The notes: generated from the letters alone by a model not told the origin. Positions 9,183 through 19,334 are shown, counted from the first letter of the stretch. The stretch is 39,617 nucleotides of DNA from Actinomycetota bacterium (GCA_003134555.1 PLBO01000148.1:1-39617); one strand, 5' to 3'. Numbers and translations are program-made.

Positions 9183-9869
9183 GTGGTTGCGCACGCGCTG
9201 ACGCCCGATCCCGCCCCCCCGCGCATCTCCGAGCCGGTCACGCTGGCCAAGGGTGGGCGCCGGTACCGCGGCCTGTCGGCCGACGAGCGCCGCGCCGACC
9301 AACGCCGGCGACTCGTGCGCGCCTCGATCGAGGAATTCGCGGCTCGCGGGTATCACCACACGTCGGTGGAAGACATCGTGCGTAGCGCCCGTACGAGCCG
9401 AACCGCGTTCTACGCATTCTTCGACAACCGGGAAGATGCGATGTACGGCGCGCTGCAAACGTCGCTGCGGTCGCTGCTCGAAACCATGCGCTACAAACTC
9501 GGCCACGCGTCGTCCGGCGAGAGCCTGACCGAGGTCGGCGTACGCGCGTATGTGGATTGCCTCGTCGACGATCCCGCGGCGGCGCGGATCATCCTCCTCG
9601 AAGGCGTCGGAACGTCGCCCGAGGTGAACGCGTTGCGGAGTCGCATCCGCCGCGAGCTCGCCGATCTCATCCGCGAGCTCTGGGCTCACTCCGACGCGGA
9701 AGCCGCGAGCAGCCCGCAGGCCGCCGCGATCTCGGTGGGTGTATTCGGGATCCTCTTCGAATCGATGGTGCACCTCGCGGAGACGAACCGGTTCGACGAG
9801 GCGCCGTCGCACGTCCCCGCGCTCGTGACCGCCGTCGACCGAGTACTGGCGTCGCATCCGGCCGAGTGA
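9183..9869 (+). CDS. TetR/AcrR family transcriptional regulator
   Basis: A 228-aa repressor-type protein. The N-terminal DNA-binding domain is clear: RRRLVRASIEEFAARGYHHT, then the helix-turn-helix TSVEDIVRSARTSRTAFYAFFDNREDAM (about residues 56-85). The variable C-terminal ligand domain follows. The GTG at 9183 fits the -10 hexamer; upstream in-frame codons would run through the divergent promoter. It is transcribed away from the IpdAB-like gene with 42 bases between starts, the classic layout for autoregulation and control of the neighbour, probably with a CoA thioester as ligand. It overlaps the following oxidoreductase gene by four bases. The KstR2 consensus operator is not visible in the gap, so equating it with KstR2 is not supported. 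Confidence 0.92.
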   Translation: MVAHALTPDPAPPRISEPVTLAKGGRRYRGLSADERRADQRRRLVRASIEEFAARGYHHTSVEDIVRSARTSRTAFYAFFDNREDAMYGALQTSLRSLLETMRYKLGHASSGESLTEVGVRAYVDCLVDDPAAARIILLEGVGTSPEVNALRSRIRRELADLIRELWAHSDAEAASSPQAAAISVGVFGILFESMVHLAETNRFDEAPSHVPALVTAVDRVLASHPAE

Positions 9870-10747
9870 AGCTCGGCATCGTCACTCCCGGTCTCACGCT
9901 CCTGCCGCGCGCGCACGCGCACTGGGAGGAAACGGCCGCCTTCGCCGACATCGTGGCGATCGTGCAGGAGGCCGAGCGCCTCGGTTACCACCACTGCACG
10001 TGCAGCGAGCACGTCGCGGTGCCGGTCGACGTCGCCGCCGTGCGCGGCGGCCGCTACTACGACCCGCTCGCGACATTCGGTGCGCTCGGCGCGCACACGA
10101 CATCGATCCGATTCGCCGCGCACGTCCTCGTCCTCGGCTACCACCATCCGCTGGAGATCGCCAAGCGTTACGGCACGCTCGACGTCGTCACCGGCGGGCG
10201 CGTGATCCTCGGCGTGGGAGTCGGCTCGTTGCGTGAGGAGTTCGAGCTCCTGGGCGCGCCCTTCGACGACCGCGGTCCCCGCGCCGACGACGCCATGCGC
10301 GCGTTGCGCGTCGCGCTGTCGGAACCGGAGCCGGTGTTCCACGGCGACTACTACGACTTCGACGGTTTCCTGGTCGACCCGTGCGCGCTGCAACCGCACA
10401 TCCCGCTCTGGGTCGGCGGCCGGACGTATCGATCGCTGCGCCGGACCGTCGAGCTCGGAGACGGCTGGGCTCCGTTCGGCCTGCGCACCGCCGACATCGA
10501 GACGATGCTGGAGCGGGCGCGTGAAACCGAAGCGTGGGGCGCTCGCGCGAACCCCGTCGACGTGATCCTCCAGAACGAGCACCCGCTCGACCCGCTTGCG
10601 GAGCCCGAGCGCGTCGCTGAGCAGCTGGCCCGCTTCGCCGACATCGGCGCGACCGGCGTCAACGCGCGCTTCGTGCACCACTCCCCCACGCACTACCGCG
10701 AACAACTCGCCGCCCTCGCCGCCATCGTCGCCAAGACCGCCAAATAA
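9866..10747 (+). CDS. LLM-class, probably F420-dependent oxidoreductase
   Basis: A luciferase-like TIM-barrel oxidoreductase of 293 aa. It shows family features: the N-terminal KLGIVTPG, HHCTCSEHV, the LDVVTGGRVILGVGVGSLREEFE block (about residues 105-127), and IPLWVGGRTYRSLRRTVELGDGWAPFG. The actinobacterial setting suggests coenzyme F420 rather than FMN, but the cofactor cannot be proved here. The GTG at 9866 overlaps the TetR stop (GTGA), so the two proteins are co-translated; a redox step of the same catabolic pathway is the likely role. It ends just before a 45-base tandem hairpin repeat that probably stops transcription from both sides. Confidence 0.9.
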   Translation: MKLGIVTPGLTLLPRAHAHWEETAAFADIVAIVQEAERLGYHHCTCSEHVAVPVDVAAVRGGRYYDPLATFGALGAHTTSIRFAAHVLVLGYHHPLEIAKRYGTLDVVTGGRVILGVGVGSLREEFELLGAPFDDRGPRADDAMRALRVALSEPEPVFHGDYYDFDGFLVDPCALQPHIPLWVGGRTYRSLRRTVELGDGWAPFGLRTADIETMLERARETEAWGARANPVDVILQNEHPLDPLAEPERVAEQLARFADIGATGVNARFVHHSPTHYREQLAALAAIVAKTAK

Positions 10748-10750
10748 CGC

Positions 10751-10858
10751 GCCAACAGTAGGGCGCGAAACCCGCCCCTGAGACCCGGTTTCGGTGCCAA
10801 CTGTTGGGCGCGAAACCCGCCCCTGACACCCGGTTTCGGTGCCAACAGTTGGGCGCGG
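10751..10858. repeat. 45-bp tandem repeat with hairpin and palindromes, likely bidirectional terminator
   Basis: Two full units and the start of a third begin at 10751, 10796 and 10841, an exact 45-base period. Each unit opens with an 11-base palindrome-like block (CCAACAGTTGG or CCAACTGTTGG; the first copy, CCAACAGTAGG, is imperfect). Each full unit then contains the arms CGAAACC and GGTTTCG of a stem-loop. The repeat lies between the convergent oxidoreductase and thiolase genes. Transcription termination from either side is the simplest role; a protein-binding array is possible. Confidence 0.75.
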
Positions 10859-10865
10859 GAAGGGG

Positions 10866-12050
10866 TTAGAGGCGTTCGATTACCGTGGCGTTGGCTTGGC
10901 CGCCGCCTTCGCACATCGTCTGGAAGCCGTAGCGGCCACCGGTCTGCTCGAGGTGGCGGAGTAGACGGGTCATCAGGGCGACGCCGGACGCGCCGAGCGG
11001 GTGGCCGAGCGCGATCGCTCCGCCTCTCGGGTTGAAGCGATCCATCGGATAGGCGAATTCCTTCTGCCACATCAGCGCGATCGCCGCGAACGCCTCGTTG
11101 CACTCGACCGCGTCGAAGTCGTCGACGGAAAGGCCGGAGCGCTCCATCAGCTTGTAGGTCACGGGAACGGGCGCCGACAGCACGAGCACGGGGTCCTCGG
11201 CCGCGACCGCGAAGTGGCGAAAGCGGGCGCGCACCGGCAAGCCGTTCTGCTCGGCATAGTCGGCCGACGCGATGATCATCGCCGACGCCCCGTCGGTCAT
11301 CTGCGACGAGTTCGCCGCGGTGATGTCGGGTGCGGGCTGCTCGTCGGAAGTCCACGCGGGCGGACGCGCGGCGATCTTCTCGAGTGACGCGTCGCGACGA
11401 ATTCCCTCGTCGGCTTCCAAGACCCCGCCCGTGGGTTCCCCGGTTTCGGGATCGACGAGCGGCACCGGAACGATCTCGCCGGCGAAGAACCCGTTGTCGG
11501 TGTTGGCGGCCGCCCGCTGATGCGACTGCAGCGCGTACTGGTCCATCTCCTCGCGCGTGATCCCCCACTTGTCGGCGAGAACCTGCGCGACCCAGAACTG
11601 GATACCGAGCGTGTTGTTCGTCTGCGCGAGGAACTCGCGACTGAACGGACCGGTGCCGCCGCGCGCGTTCGACGACATGGGCGCGCGCGTCATCGACTCG
11701 ACGCCGCACGCGATCCCGATGTCGTATGCACCCGCGATCACGCCCTGGGCCACGAAGTGCGCGGCCTGCTGGGACGAGCCGCATTGCCGGTCGACGCTGG
11801 TGGCCGGAACGCTCCACGGCAAGCCCGCGGCGACCCACGCGTTGCGCGTCACATTGCAACCCTGCTCGCCGGATTGCGTCACGCAACCCCCGACCACGTC
11901 ATCGATGCGCTCGGCGTCGATGTCGTTGCGCTCGACGATCGTCCGCAACACGAGGCCGAGCAGATCGGTGGGATGCCAACCGGCGAGCGCACCCTTGCGC
12001 CTGCCGAACGCGGTCCGGGCGCAGTCGACGATCACTGCTTCGCGGGTCAT
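10866..12050 (-). CDS. Acetyl-CoA acyltransferase (thiolase)
   Basis: A complete 394-aa thiolase with all three active-site elements: Cys90 in SVDRQCGSSQQA, His350 in ALGHPLGASG and Cys380 in TMCEGGGQANATV. The length is normal, and the sequence is close to the FadA6-type actinobacterial thiolases that cleave beta-ketoacyl-CoA in ring or chain degradation. The ATG at 12050 has an upstream AAGGTGAGG five bases away, a good ribosome-binding site. It is divergent from the fused ETF gene with only 11 bases between starts. In contrast to the Ltp-like gene in this island, it has an intact thiolytic centre. Confidence 0.95.
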   Translation of the reverse strand: MTREAVIVDCARTAFGRRKGALAGWHPTDLLGLVLRTIVERNDIDAERIDDVVGGCVTQSGEQGCNVTRNAWVAAGLPWSVPATSVDRQCGSSQQAAHFVAQGVIAGAYDIGIACGVESMTRAPMSSNARGGTGPFSREFLAQTNNTLGIQFWVAQVLADKWGITREEMDQYALQSHQRAAANTDNGFFAGEIVPVPLVDPETGEPTGGVLEADEGIRRDASLEKIAARPPAWTSDEQPAPDITAANSSQMTDGASAMIIASADYAEQNGLPVRARFRHFAVAAEDPVLVLSAPVPVTYKLMERSGLSVDDFDAVECNEAFAAIALMWQKEFAYPMDRFNPRGGAIALGHPLGASGVALMTRLLRHLEQTGGRYGFQTMCEGGGQANATVIERL

Positions 12051-12055
12051 AACCT
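12050..12055 (+). promoter_or_regulatory. -10 hexamer TAACCT for the fused ETF gene
   Basis: TAACCT begins on the first base of the divergent thiolase start codon and ends six bases before the ETF ATG at 12062. The ETF mRNA is therefore probably leaderless, and its upstream promoter elements lie inside the thiolase gene. Confidence 0.45.
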
Positions 12056-12061
12056 CACCTT

Positions 12062-13858
12062 ATGCGGATCGCCGTTTTGGTGAAGCAGATCCCGAAGTTC
12101 GAGGATATGGAGCTCGGCGCCGACGGCCGGCTGCGGCGCGACGGCATCGAGCTCGAGCTCAACCCGTACTGCCGCCGCGCGGTCAGCCAGGGCATCGAGC
12201 TCGCGTCGGCAGGCCCCGGCTCGCGCGTCACCGTCATCACTCTCGGTCCATCCGCCGCCGAGGACGCGCTGCGCGAAGCGATCGCGTGGGGCACGGCACG
12301 CGCGGTCGACACCGACGGGGTGCTCGTCACCGACGCGGCCTTCGCCGGTTCCGACACACTCGCAACTGCGAGAGCACTCGCGGCCGCGCTCGAGCACGAA
12401 GGCCCATTCGATCTCGTGCTCACCGGGCGTAACTCGGTCGACGCCGACACCGGTCAGGTCGGACCCGAGGTGGCGGAACTGTGCGATCTGCCCTTCCTCA
12501 GCGGGGTCCGCCATCTCTCGATCGACGACACCCTCGTCTCCGCGCGCTGCGAGCACGACGACGGCTGGCTCCAGGCCGAGGTGCGCCTCCCGGCGATCCT
12601 CTCGTGCGCCGAACGGTTGATCGAACCCGCCAAGGTCGATCCGCCGGAACGCGCCGCCGTGCCCGCGGACCGCATCCGGCGAGTGCGCGCCGCCGAACTC
12701 GGACTCGGACCGTGGGGCCAGGCCGCGTCGCCGACCTCGGTGGGAAGCGTCAAGGTCATGGCCGTCACGCGCGCTCGCTACCGCAATCCGGAAGCGCCAC
12801 TCGCGGAACAGGCGCGCGAAGCCGTGCGCCTGCTGCACGAACGCGGCGCCTTCCAGCCCGCTGCCGACCAGGCCGGCGCGACCGAAACCGAAACCGTCGC
12901 GCCGCCGCGCCCCGATCAGCCGTGCACGGTCGTGGTCGCCGAACCCGACCGGCTCCACGACACGCGCGAGCTCCTCGGCGCCGCCGCCGCCCTCACCGGC
13001 AACGTGCTCGTCGTCACGCCCGAAACCCCGGATGCCGCCCAACTTCATTCGTGGGGCGCCGACGCGATCGTGCACCTCGACGGCGACAACGTCGAAGAAG
13101 ACGTCGCCCGCGCCGTCGCGCAACGCGCGCTCCGAGTGCAACCGTGGGCGATCCTCACGGGGTCGACCGCGTGGGGCCGCGAGGTCGCGTCGCGCGTCGC
13201 CGCGCAGCTCCGCGCGGGCCTCACCGGCGACGCCGTCGAGCTCGAACGCGTCGACGACCGTCTCGTCGCGTGGAAGCCCGCGTTCGGCGGGCAGCTCGTC
13301 GCCGCGATCCACTGCGCGTCATCGGTACAAATGGCGACCGTGCGCGCCGGCGTGCTGCCGACACTCTCGCCCCGCGAGCCCGGCGACGGCGCCAACGACG
13401 TCACCCCACCCGTCGAGATGATCCGGCTCGCGACCCGCGGTCGGATCCGCGTCCTCGCCCGCACCCGCGACGACAACCTCGACCTGCTCGCGGAGGCGCA
13501 CACCGTCATCGGCGTGGGGATGGGCGTCCCGCCCGACGCGTACGACGACCTCGAACCGCTGCGCACCCTCCTCGGCGCGCAGCTCGGCGCGACCCGCAAG
13601 GTCACCGACCAGGGCTGGCTCCCGCGCTCGCGCCAGATCGGGATCACCGGGCGATCGATCGCACCCCGCCTCTTCGTGAGCATCGGTGCGAGCGGCAAGT
13701 TCAACCACACGGTCGGTCTACGCGCGGCGGGCACCGTGCTCGCGATCAATGCCGACGCATCGGCACCGATCTTCGACGCGGCCGACGCCGGCATCGTCGG
13801 CGACTGGCGGGCCGTTGTGCCGCTGCTGGTCGAGCGGCTGCGCGCGGCGCGCGCGTAG
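12062..13858 (+). CDS. Fused electron transfer flavoprotein beta-alpha
   Basis: A single 598-aa chain holding ETF beta (residues 1-255: IAVLVKQIPKFEDMEL, ALREAIAWGTARAV, LVLTGRNSVDADTGQVGPEVAE) and ETF alpha (about 285-598). The C-terminal FAD-binding region is clear: GITGRSIAPRLFVSIGASG, FNHTVGLRAAGTVLAIN and ADAGIVGDW. ETF accepts electrons from acyl-CoA dehydrogenases and passes them to the quinone pool, normally as two proteins. The linker (about 256-285) is rich in Ala, Glu and Pro. It stands beside acyl-CoA genes, so it likely serves this island. No ETF-quinone oxidoreductase gene is seen in the window. Confidence 0.93.
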   Translation: MRIAVLVKQIPKFEDMELGADGRLRRDGIELELNPYCRRAVSQGIELASAGPGSRVTVITLGPSAAEDALREAIAWGTARAVDTDGVLVTDAAFAGSDTLATARALAAALEHEGPFDLVLTGRNSVDADTGQVGPEVAELCDLPFLSGVRHLSIDDTLVSARCEHDDGWLQAEVRLPAILSCAERLIEPAKVDPPERAAVPADRIRRVRAAELGLGPWGQAASPTSVGSVKVMAVTRARYRNPEAPLAEQAREAVRLLHERGAFQPAADQAGATETETVAPPRPDQPCTVVVAEPDRLHDTRELLGAAAALTGNVLVVTPETPDAAQLHSWGADAIVHLDGDNVEEDVARAVAQRALRVQPWAILTGSTAWGREVASRVAAQLRAGLTGDAVELERVDDRLVAWKPAFGGQLVAAIHCASSVQMATVRAGVLPTLSPREPGDGANDVTPPVEMIRLATRGRIRVLARTRDDNLDLLAEAHTVIGVGMGVPPDAYDDLEPLRTLLGAQLGATRKVTDQGWLPRSRQIGITGRSIAPRLFVSIGASGKFNHTVGLRAAGTVLAINADASAPIFDAADAGIVGDWRAVVPLLVERLRAARA

Positions 13859-13864
13859 AGCCGG

Positions 13865-14386
13865 TCAGCTCGCCGCGGGCTTCGGCGGCGGCGGCCGCCA
13901 GAAGGTCGCCAGCAACACCGCAGTGCCGCCCACGCCGATGAGCAGCGCCCAGATCAATCCCCACCAGTCGTGCAGCTGGAAGTCGATCTTGTCGTCGATC
14001 GACCACTGACCCGCTCCGAGGCATGCGACCGCGAAACACGCGACCGCGAGATTCAGCACGTACTCGTAACCCTCGCCGGGGCGGAAGATGAAGAAGCCGT
14101 TCTTGCGGTGGTTGACGATGAGCGCCACGAGCATCACGCCCGCACACGCGCCCGCCGCGAGCGGCGTGAGCAGACCGACGACGAGCGCCGCGCCCGCCGC
14201 GAGCTCCGTCGCACTCGCCAACCATGCGTGCAGCTTGCCGGGCTTCATGCCGAGGCTGTCGAACCACCGCCCCGTGCCGGCGATCTTCCCGCCGCGGAAC
14301 ACGTGGTTGTAACCGTGCGCCATCATCGTTCCGCCCACCGCCAACCGCAGCAGCAGCAGACCGAGATTCACCTGGTCGAGAGCCAT
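13865..14386 (-). CDS. DoxX family membrane protein
   Basis: A 173-aa protein with about four hydrophobic segments (roughly residues 8-25, 55-80, 105-125 and 140-165). It has DoxX features in LLLLRLAVGGTMMAHGYNH and the region around GKLHAWLASATELAAGAALV. The ATG at 14386 is chosen because TACTGT lies eight bases upstream; the open frame extends much further only as an antisense artefact of the P450 gene. DoxX proteins are linked to quinone-dependent redox or thiol stress functions, but no precise role is known. It converges with the ETF gene, with six bases between the stops, and is divergent from the P450 gene. Confidence 0.85.
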   Translation of the reverse strand: MALDQVNLGLLLLRLAVGGTMMAHGYNHVFRGGKIAGTGRWFDSLGMKPGKLHAWLASATELAAGAALVVGLLTPLAAGACAGVMLVALIVNHRKNGFFIFRPGEGYEYVLNLAVACFAVACLGAGQWSIDDKIDFQLHDWWGLIWALLIGVGGTAVLLATFWRPPPPKPAAS

Positions 14387-14394
14387 GGGCGCGC

Positions 14395-14407
14395 ACAGTA
14401 GTACGGT
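14395..14407. promoter_or_regulatory. Abutting divergent -10 hexamers (DoxX / P450)
   Basis: The minus strand carries TACTGT (14400-14395), eight bases before the DoxX ATG. The plus strand carries TACGGT (14402-14407), six bases before the P450 ATG. One base separates the two hexamers in an intergenic gap of 27 bases. Neither gene has a Shine-Dalgarno sequence. The two promoters would physically exclude each other. Confidence 0.5.
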
Positions 14408-14413
14408 CGGCGC

Positions 14414-15670
14414 ATGGCCACTTCGGATCTCGACGACGGTTACGACGCCTTCGAACAGTTCAATCGCAGTGCCGGAATGGGAATCGTCGAGAACCCCTAT
14501 CCGATGTTCGCGCTCGTGCGTCCGCAGCACCCGATGAAGCGCGAGGATGACAACGGGTCGGGCATCGTCCCCGAAGGTTCCGACATCGAATTCATGCCCA
14601 TCGACCGGAGCGTCGGCGTGTTCACGGCTTACAGCTTCGAGGCCGTGCAGCAGGTGTTGAAGGACGGCGAGACGTTCTCGTCGCAGGGTTACGCCGACAT
14701 CATGGGCAAGGTCCTCGGTCATTCGATCCTCGAGATGGACGAGCCCGAACACCATCTCTACCGGGGTCTCGTGCAGCAGGCGTTCAGCCGCAAGGCCATG
14801 GAAACATGGGAGCGCGAGCTCGTGCGCGACGTCGTCGACGAGCACATCGACGCGTTCGCCGACCGCCCGACGAAGCGCGCCGACCTCGTGCGCGAGCTCA
14901 CCTTTCCTTTCCCCGTCGTCGTCATCTCGCGCCTGCTCGGCCTCCCACGCGAAGACCTGCCGATGTTCCACCGCCGCGCGGTCGAGGTGATCAGCGCCGG
15001 CTTCGAGCTCGAGCGGGCCGCGAAGGCATCCCAAGCGTTGTTCGAATACTTCTGCGCGATCATCGCCGAACGGCGCGAGCATCCGTCCGACGACGTGATC
15101 TCCGTACTCGTGCGCGCCGAGCTCGAGGGCGTGCGTCTCACCGACGAGGAGATCTGCTCGTTCCTCCGTCTGTTGCTTCCGGCCGGCGCCGAGACCACCT
15201 ACCGTTCGTCGTCGAACCTCTTGCACGGCCTGCTCACCAATCCCGAACAGCTCGACGCGTTGCGCGCCGATCGCGCGTTGCTTCCGCAAGCGATCGAAGA
15301 AGGACTGCGGTGGGAGGCGCCGCTCATCGCCATCATGCGCAGTGCGACACGCGATACCGAGGTCGAAGGCGTGCTCGTTCCCGCGGGTTCGTTCGTCGGG
15401 GTCAACATCGGATCCGCGAACCACGACGAGAAGGTCTGGGAACGACCCGAGGAGTTCGACATCTTCCGGCCGCCTCGTCAGCACCTCGCGTTCGCGTGGG
15501 GGCCGCACATGTGCCTCGGAATCCACCTCGCACGCATGGAAACGCGAGTGGTGCTCACGCAGGTGCTCGACCGTCTCCCCGGTCTGCGGCCGGATCCCGA
15601 GGCCGAGCCGGCCGCGATCTCCGGCGCGATCTTCCGCGCGCCCGCCGCGCTGCCGGTCGTCTGGGACTGA
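14414..15670 (+). CDS. Cytochrome P450
   Basis: A soluble bacterial P450 of 418 aa. It has the I-helix oxygen-activation motif (LLPAGAETTYRSS), the K-helix ExxR (EEGLRWE), and the heme-binding loop FAWGPHMCLGIHLARME with Cys367 as thiolate ligand. The loop begins FAWG rather than the common FGxG, and the usual residue before Cys is Met. It needs a ferredoxin and reductase, neither of which is seen nearby. The ATG at 14414 has no ribosome-binding site but lies six bases after TACGGT, so it is probably leaderless. Its neighbours suggest hydroxylation of a lipid, terpenoid or steroid-like substrate; this is inference. Confidence 0.95.
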   Translation: MATSDLDDGYDAFEQFNRSAGMGIVENPYPMFALVRPQHPMKREDDNGSGIVPEGSDIEFMPIDRSVGVFTAYSFEAVQQVLKDGETFSSQGYADIMGKVLGHSILEMDEPEHHLYRGLVQQAFSRKAMETWERELVRDVVDEHIDAFADRPTKRADLVRELTFPFPVVVISRLLGLPREDLPMFHRRAVEVISAGFELERAAKASQALFEYFCAIIAERREHPSDDVISVLVRAELEGVRLTDEEICSFLRLLLPAGAETTYRSSSNLLHGLLTNPEQLDALRADRALLPQAIEEGLRWEAPLIAIMRSATRDTEVEGVLVPAGSFVGVNIGSANHDEKVWERPEEFDIFRPPRQHLAFAWGPHMCLGIHLARMETRVVLTQVLDRLPGLRPDPEAEPAAISGAIFRAPAALPVVWD

Positions 15671-15690
15671 GCGGGACACGGAGACACCAG

Positions 15691-16053
15691 ATGGCACGCA
15701 ACGTTCTCGGGACCGAGCTGGAGCCGTGCAGCTTCGATCCGTTGACCGGATTCATGCGCGACGGCTGCTGCAGCTCGCACGGCGCCGACGTCGGCGTGCA
15801 CCTCGTATGCGCGCGCATGACCGGGGCGTTCCTCGCCTTCTCCTTCGAGCAGGGCAACGACCTCTCGACTCCCCATCCGGAATACGGCTTCGAGGGTCTG
15901 AGGCCCGGCGACCGCTGGTGCCTGTGCGCCTCGCGCTGGCAGGAGGCGTTCGAGGCCGGCGCGGCGCCGCCCGTCCATCTCGCCGCCACGCACGCCCGCG
16001 CCATCGAGTGGTGCTCACTCGAGGCGCTCACCGCTCATGCCGCCGACGCGTGA
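15691..16053 (+). CDS. DUF2237 family protein
   Basis: A 120-aa protein with the family hallmarks in order: LEPCSFDPLTGFMRDGCCSS, DVGVHLVCARMT, FLAFSFEQGNDLSTPHPEYGF, GLRPGDRWCLCASRW and APPVHLAATHARAIE. Conserved Cys and His residues suggest metal or redox chemistry, but the family has no assigned function. The ATG at 15691 follows GGAGA nine bases upstream. It starts 20 bases after the P450 stop on the same strand, so co-transcription is likely. Confidence 0.85.
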   Translation: MARNVLGTELEPCSFDPLTGFMRDGCCSSHGADVGVHLVCARMTGAFLAFSFEQGNDLSTPHPEYGFEGLRPGDRWCLCASRWQEAFEAGAAPPVHLAATHARAIEWCSLEALTAHAADA

Positions 16054-16073
16054 CTACCGGGGCATCGCGCCCG

Positions 16074-16093
16074 TAGACTGACACCGACGTCAG
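16074..16093 (+). promoter_or_regulatory. Promoter and dyad upstream of the amidohydrolase gene
   Basis: TAGACT (16074-16079) looks like a -10 hexamer. It overlaps an inverted repeat, CTGAC-ACCGAC-GTCAG (16078-16093), placed where a repressor would block the transcription start. A good ribosome-binding site, AGGGGGGAA, precedes the ATG at 16121. The regulator is unknown. Confidence 0.4.
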
Positions 16094-16120
16094 GTTCCAG
16101 TTTCCTAGGGGGGAACCAAA

Positions 16121-17410
16121 ATGCAGCTCGAAGACCTCATCCTGGTCAGCGTCGACGATCACGTCGTCGAACCCCCTGATCTGTTCGAGGGCCGCCTGCC
16201 ACAGAAGTACGCCGAGGTCGCGCCGCGGCTGGTGCGTAAAGACAGCGGCATCGACGTGTGGCAGTTCATGGGCAACGAGCTGCCGAACATCGGGCTGAAC
16301 GCCGTCGCGGGTCGCCCGCCCGAGGAGTACGCGATGGATCCGCAGTCGTTCGACGACATGCGGACCGGTTGCTACGACATCCACGATCGCGTCAAGGACA
16401 TGAACGCCAACGGCCTGCTCGGTTCGATGTGCTTCCCGAGCTTCCCGCAGTTCTGCGGTCAGCTCTTCGCACGCGCCGCGCAGAAGGACGAGCCGCTCGC
16501 AGTCGCGCTGGTGCAGGCCTACAACGACTGGCACATCGAGAGCTGGTGCGGCGCCTACCCGGGTCGCTTCATTCCGCTCGCACTCCCGATGATGTGGGAC
16601 GTCGACAAGATGGCGGCCGAAGTGCGGCGCGTCGCCGATAAGGGCTGCCACGCGGTGACCTTCTCGGAGAACCCGGAGAAGCTGAAGCTGCCGAGCCTGC
16701 ACAATGCCCACTGGGACCCGTTCTGGCAGGCGTGCGTGGACGAGGGCACGATCGTCTGCCTCCACATCGGTTCGTCGTCGAGTCTGGTCGTCACCTCGGT
16801 CGAGGCGCCGATCGACGTGCTCATCACCTTGCAGCCGATCAACATCGTGCAGGCCGCCGCCGATTTCGTGTGGTCGAGCGCGGCGCAGAAGTTCCCCAAG
16901 TTGAAGTACGCGTTGAGCGAAGGCGGGATCGGCTGGATCCCCTACTTCCGGGAACGCATCGATTACACGTACGACCGCCACCGCTACTGGACCGGTCAGG
17001 ACATGGGCGATCGGCTGCCGAGTCAGGTGTTCGACGAGCAGGTCATCTGCTGCTGGATCGACGACCCGGTCGGCATCGAGATGCGGCACAAGATGAACGT
17101 CGACATGGTCTGCTGGGAGTGCGACTACCCCCACTCCGACTCCACGTGGCCGCAGTCGCCGGAGCAATTCATGAAGCAGATGCAAGCGGCGCACGTCTCG
17201 GATACCGAGATCGACAAGATCTCGCACGCCAACGCGATGCGGCTGTACAACTACGACCCGGTCTCGTTGCTCGGCAAGGAGAACTGCACGGTCGGCGCGT
17301 TGCGGCAGCAGGCCGAGGGCTGGGACATCAGCATCAAGGCGCGTGGCATCAAGGCGACGGGTGTCGGGGCGGCCGATCTCGCGAAGTTCGCCAAGGCAGA
17401 CCGCGACTAA
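16121..17410 (+). CDS. Amidohydrolase family 2 protein (ACMSD-like)
   Basis: A 429-aa TIM-barrel metal enzyme of the amidohydrolase 2 group, whose members decarboxylate or hydrolyse cyclic and aromatic acids. The N-terminal metal motif is changed from DxH to VDDHVVEP. A metal-binding His sits in VCLHIGSSS, and the catalytic Asp lies in WECDYPHSDSTWP near residue 333. The C-terminal KISHANAMRLYNYDP block is also typical. The start is decided by AGGGGGGAA six bases upstream. It has its own promoter and follows the P450/DUF2237 pair. Acidimicrobial and mycobacterial genomes carry many such proteins, mostly of unknown substrate. Confidence 0.9.
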   Translation: MQLEDLILVSVDDHVVEPPDLFEGRLPQKYAEVAPRLVRKDSGIDVWQFMGNELPNIGLNAVAGRPPEEYAMDPQSFDDMRTGCYDIHDRVKDMNANGLLGSMCFPSFPQFCGQLFARAAQKDEPLAVALVQAYNDWHIESWCGAYPGRFIPLALPMMWDVDKMAAEVRRVADKGCHAVTFSENPEKLKLPSLHNAHWDPFWQACVDEGTIVCLHIGSSSSLVVTSVEAPIDVLITLQPINIVQAAADFVWSSAAQKFPKLKYALSEGGIGWIPYFRERIDYTYDRHRYWTGQDMGDRLPSQVFDEQVICCWIDDPVGIEMRHKMNVDMVCWECDYPHSDSTWPQSPEQFMKQMQAAHVSDTEIDKISHANAMRLYNYDPVSLLGKENCTVGALRQQAEGWDISIKARGIKATGVGAADLAKFAKADRD

Positions 17411-19314
<1,904 letters not shown>

Positions 19315-19334
19315 GTAACTGAAGTAACGGCCAC

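Noticed and set aside
12047-13312. A 421-aa minus-strand open frame opposite the ETF gene
   Set aside because: It has no domain features, while the opposite strand encodes a complete fused ETF.
13865-15697. A 610-aa minus-strand open frame
   Set aside because: Only its last 173 codons (the DoxX protein) are real. The rest is antisense to the P450 gene, which has all its motifs.
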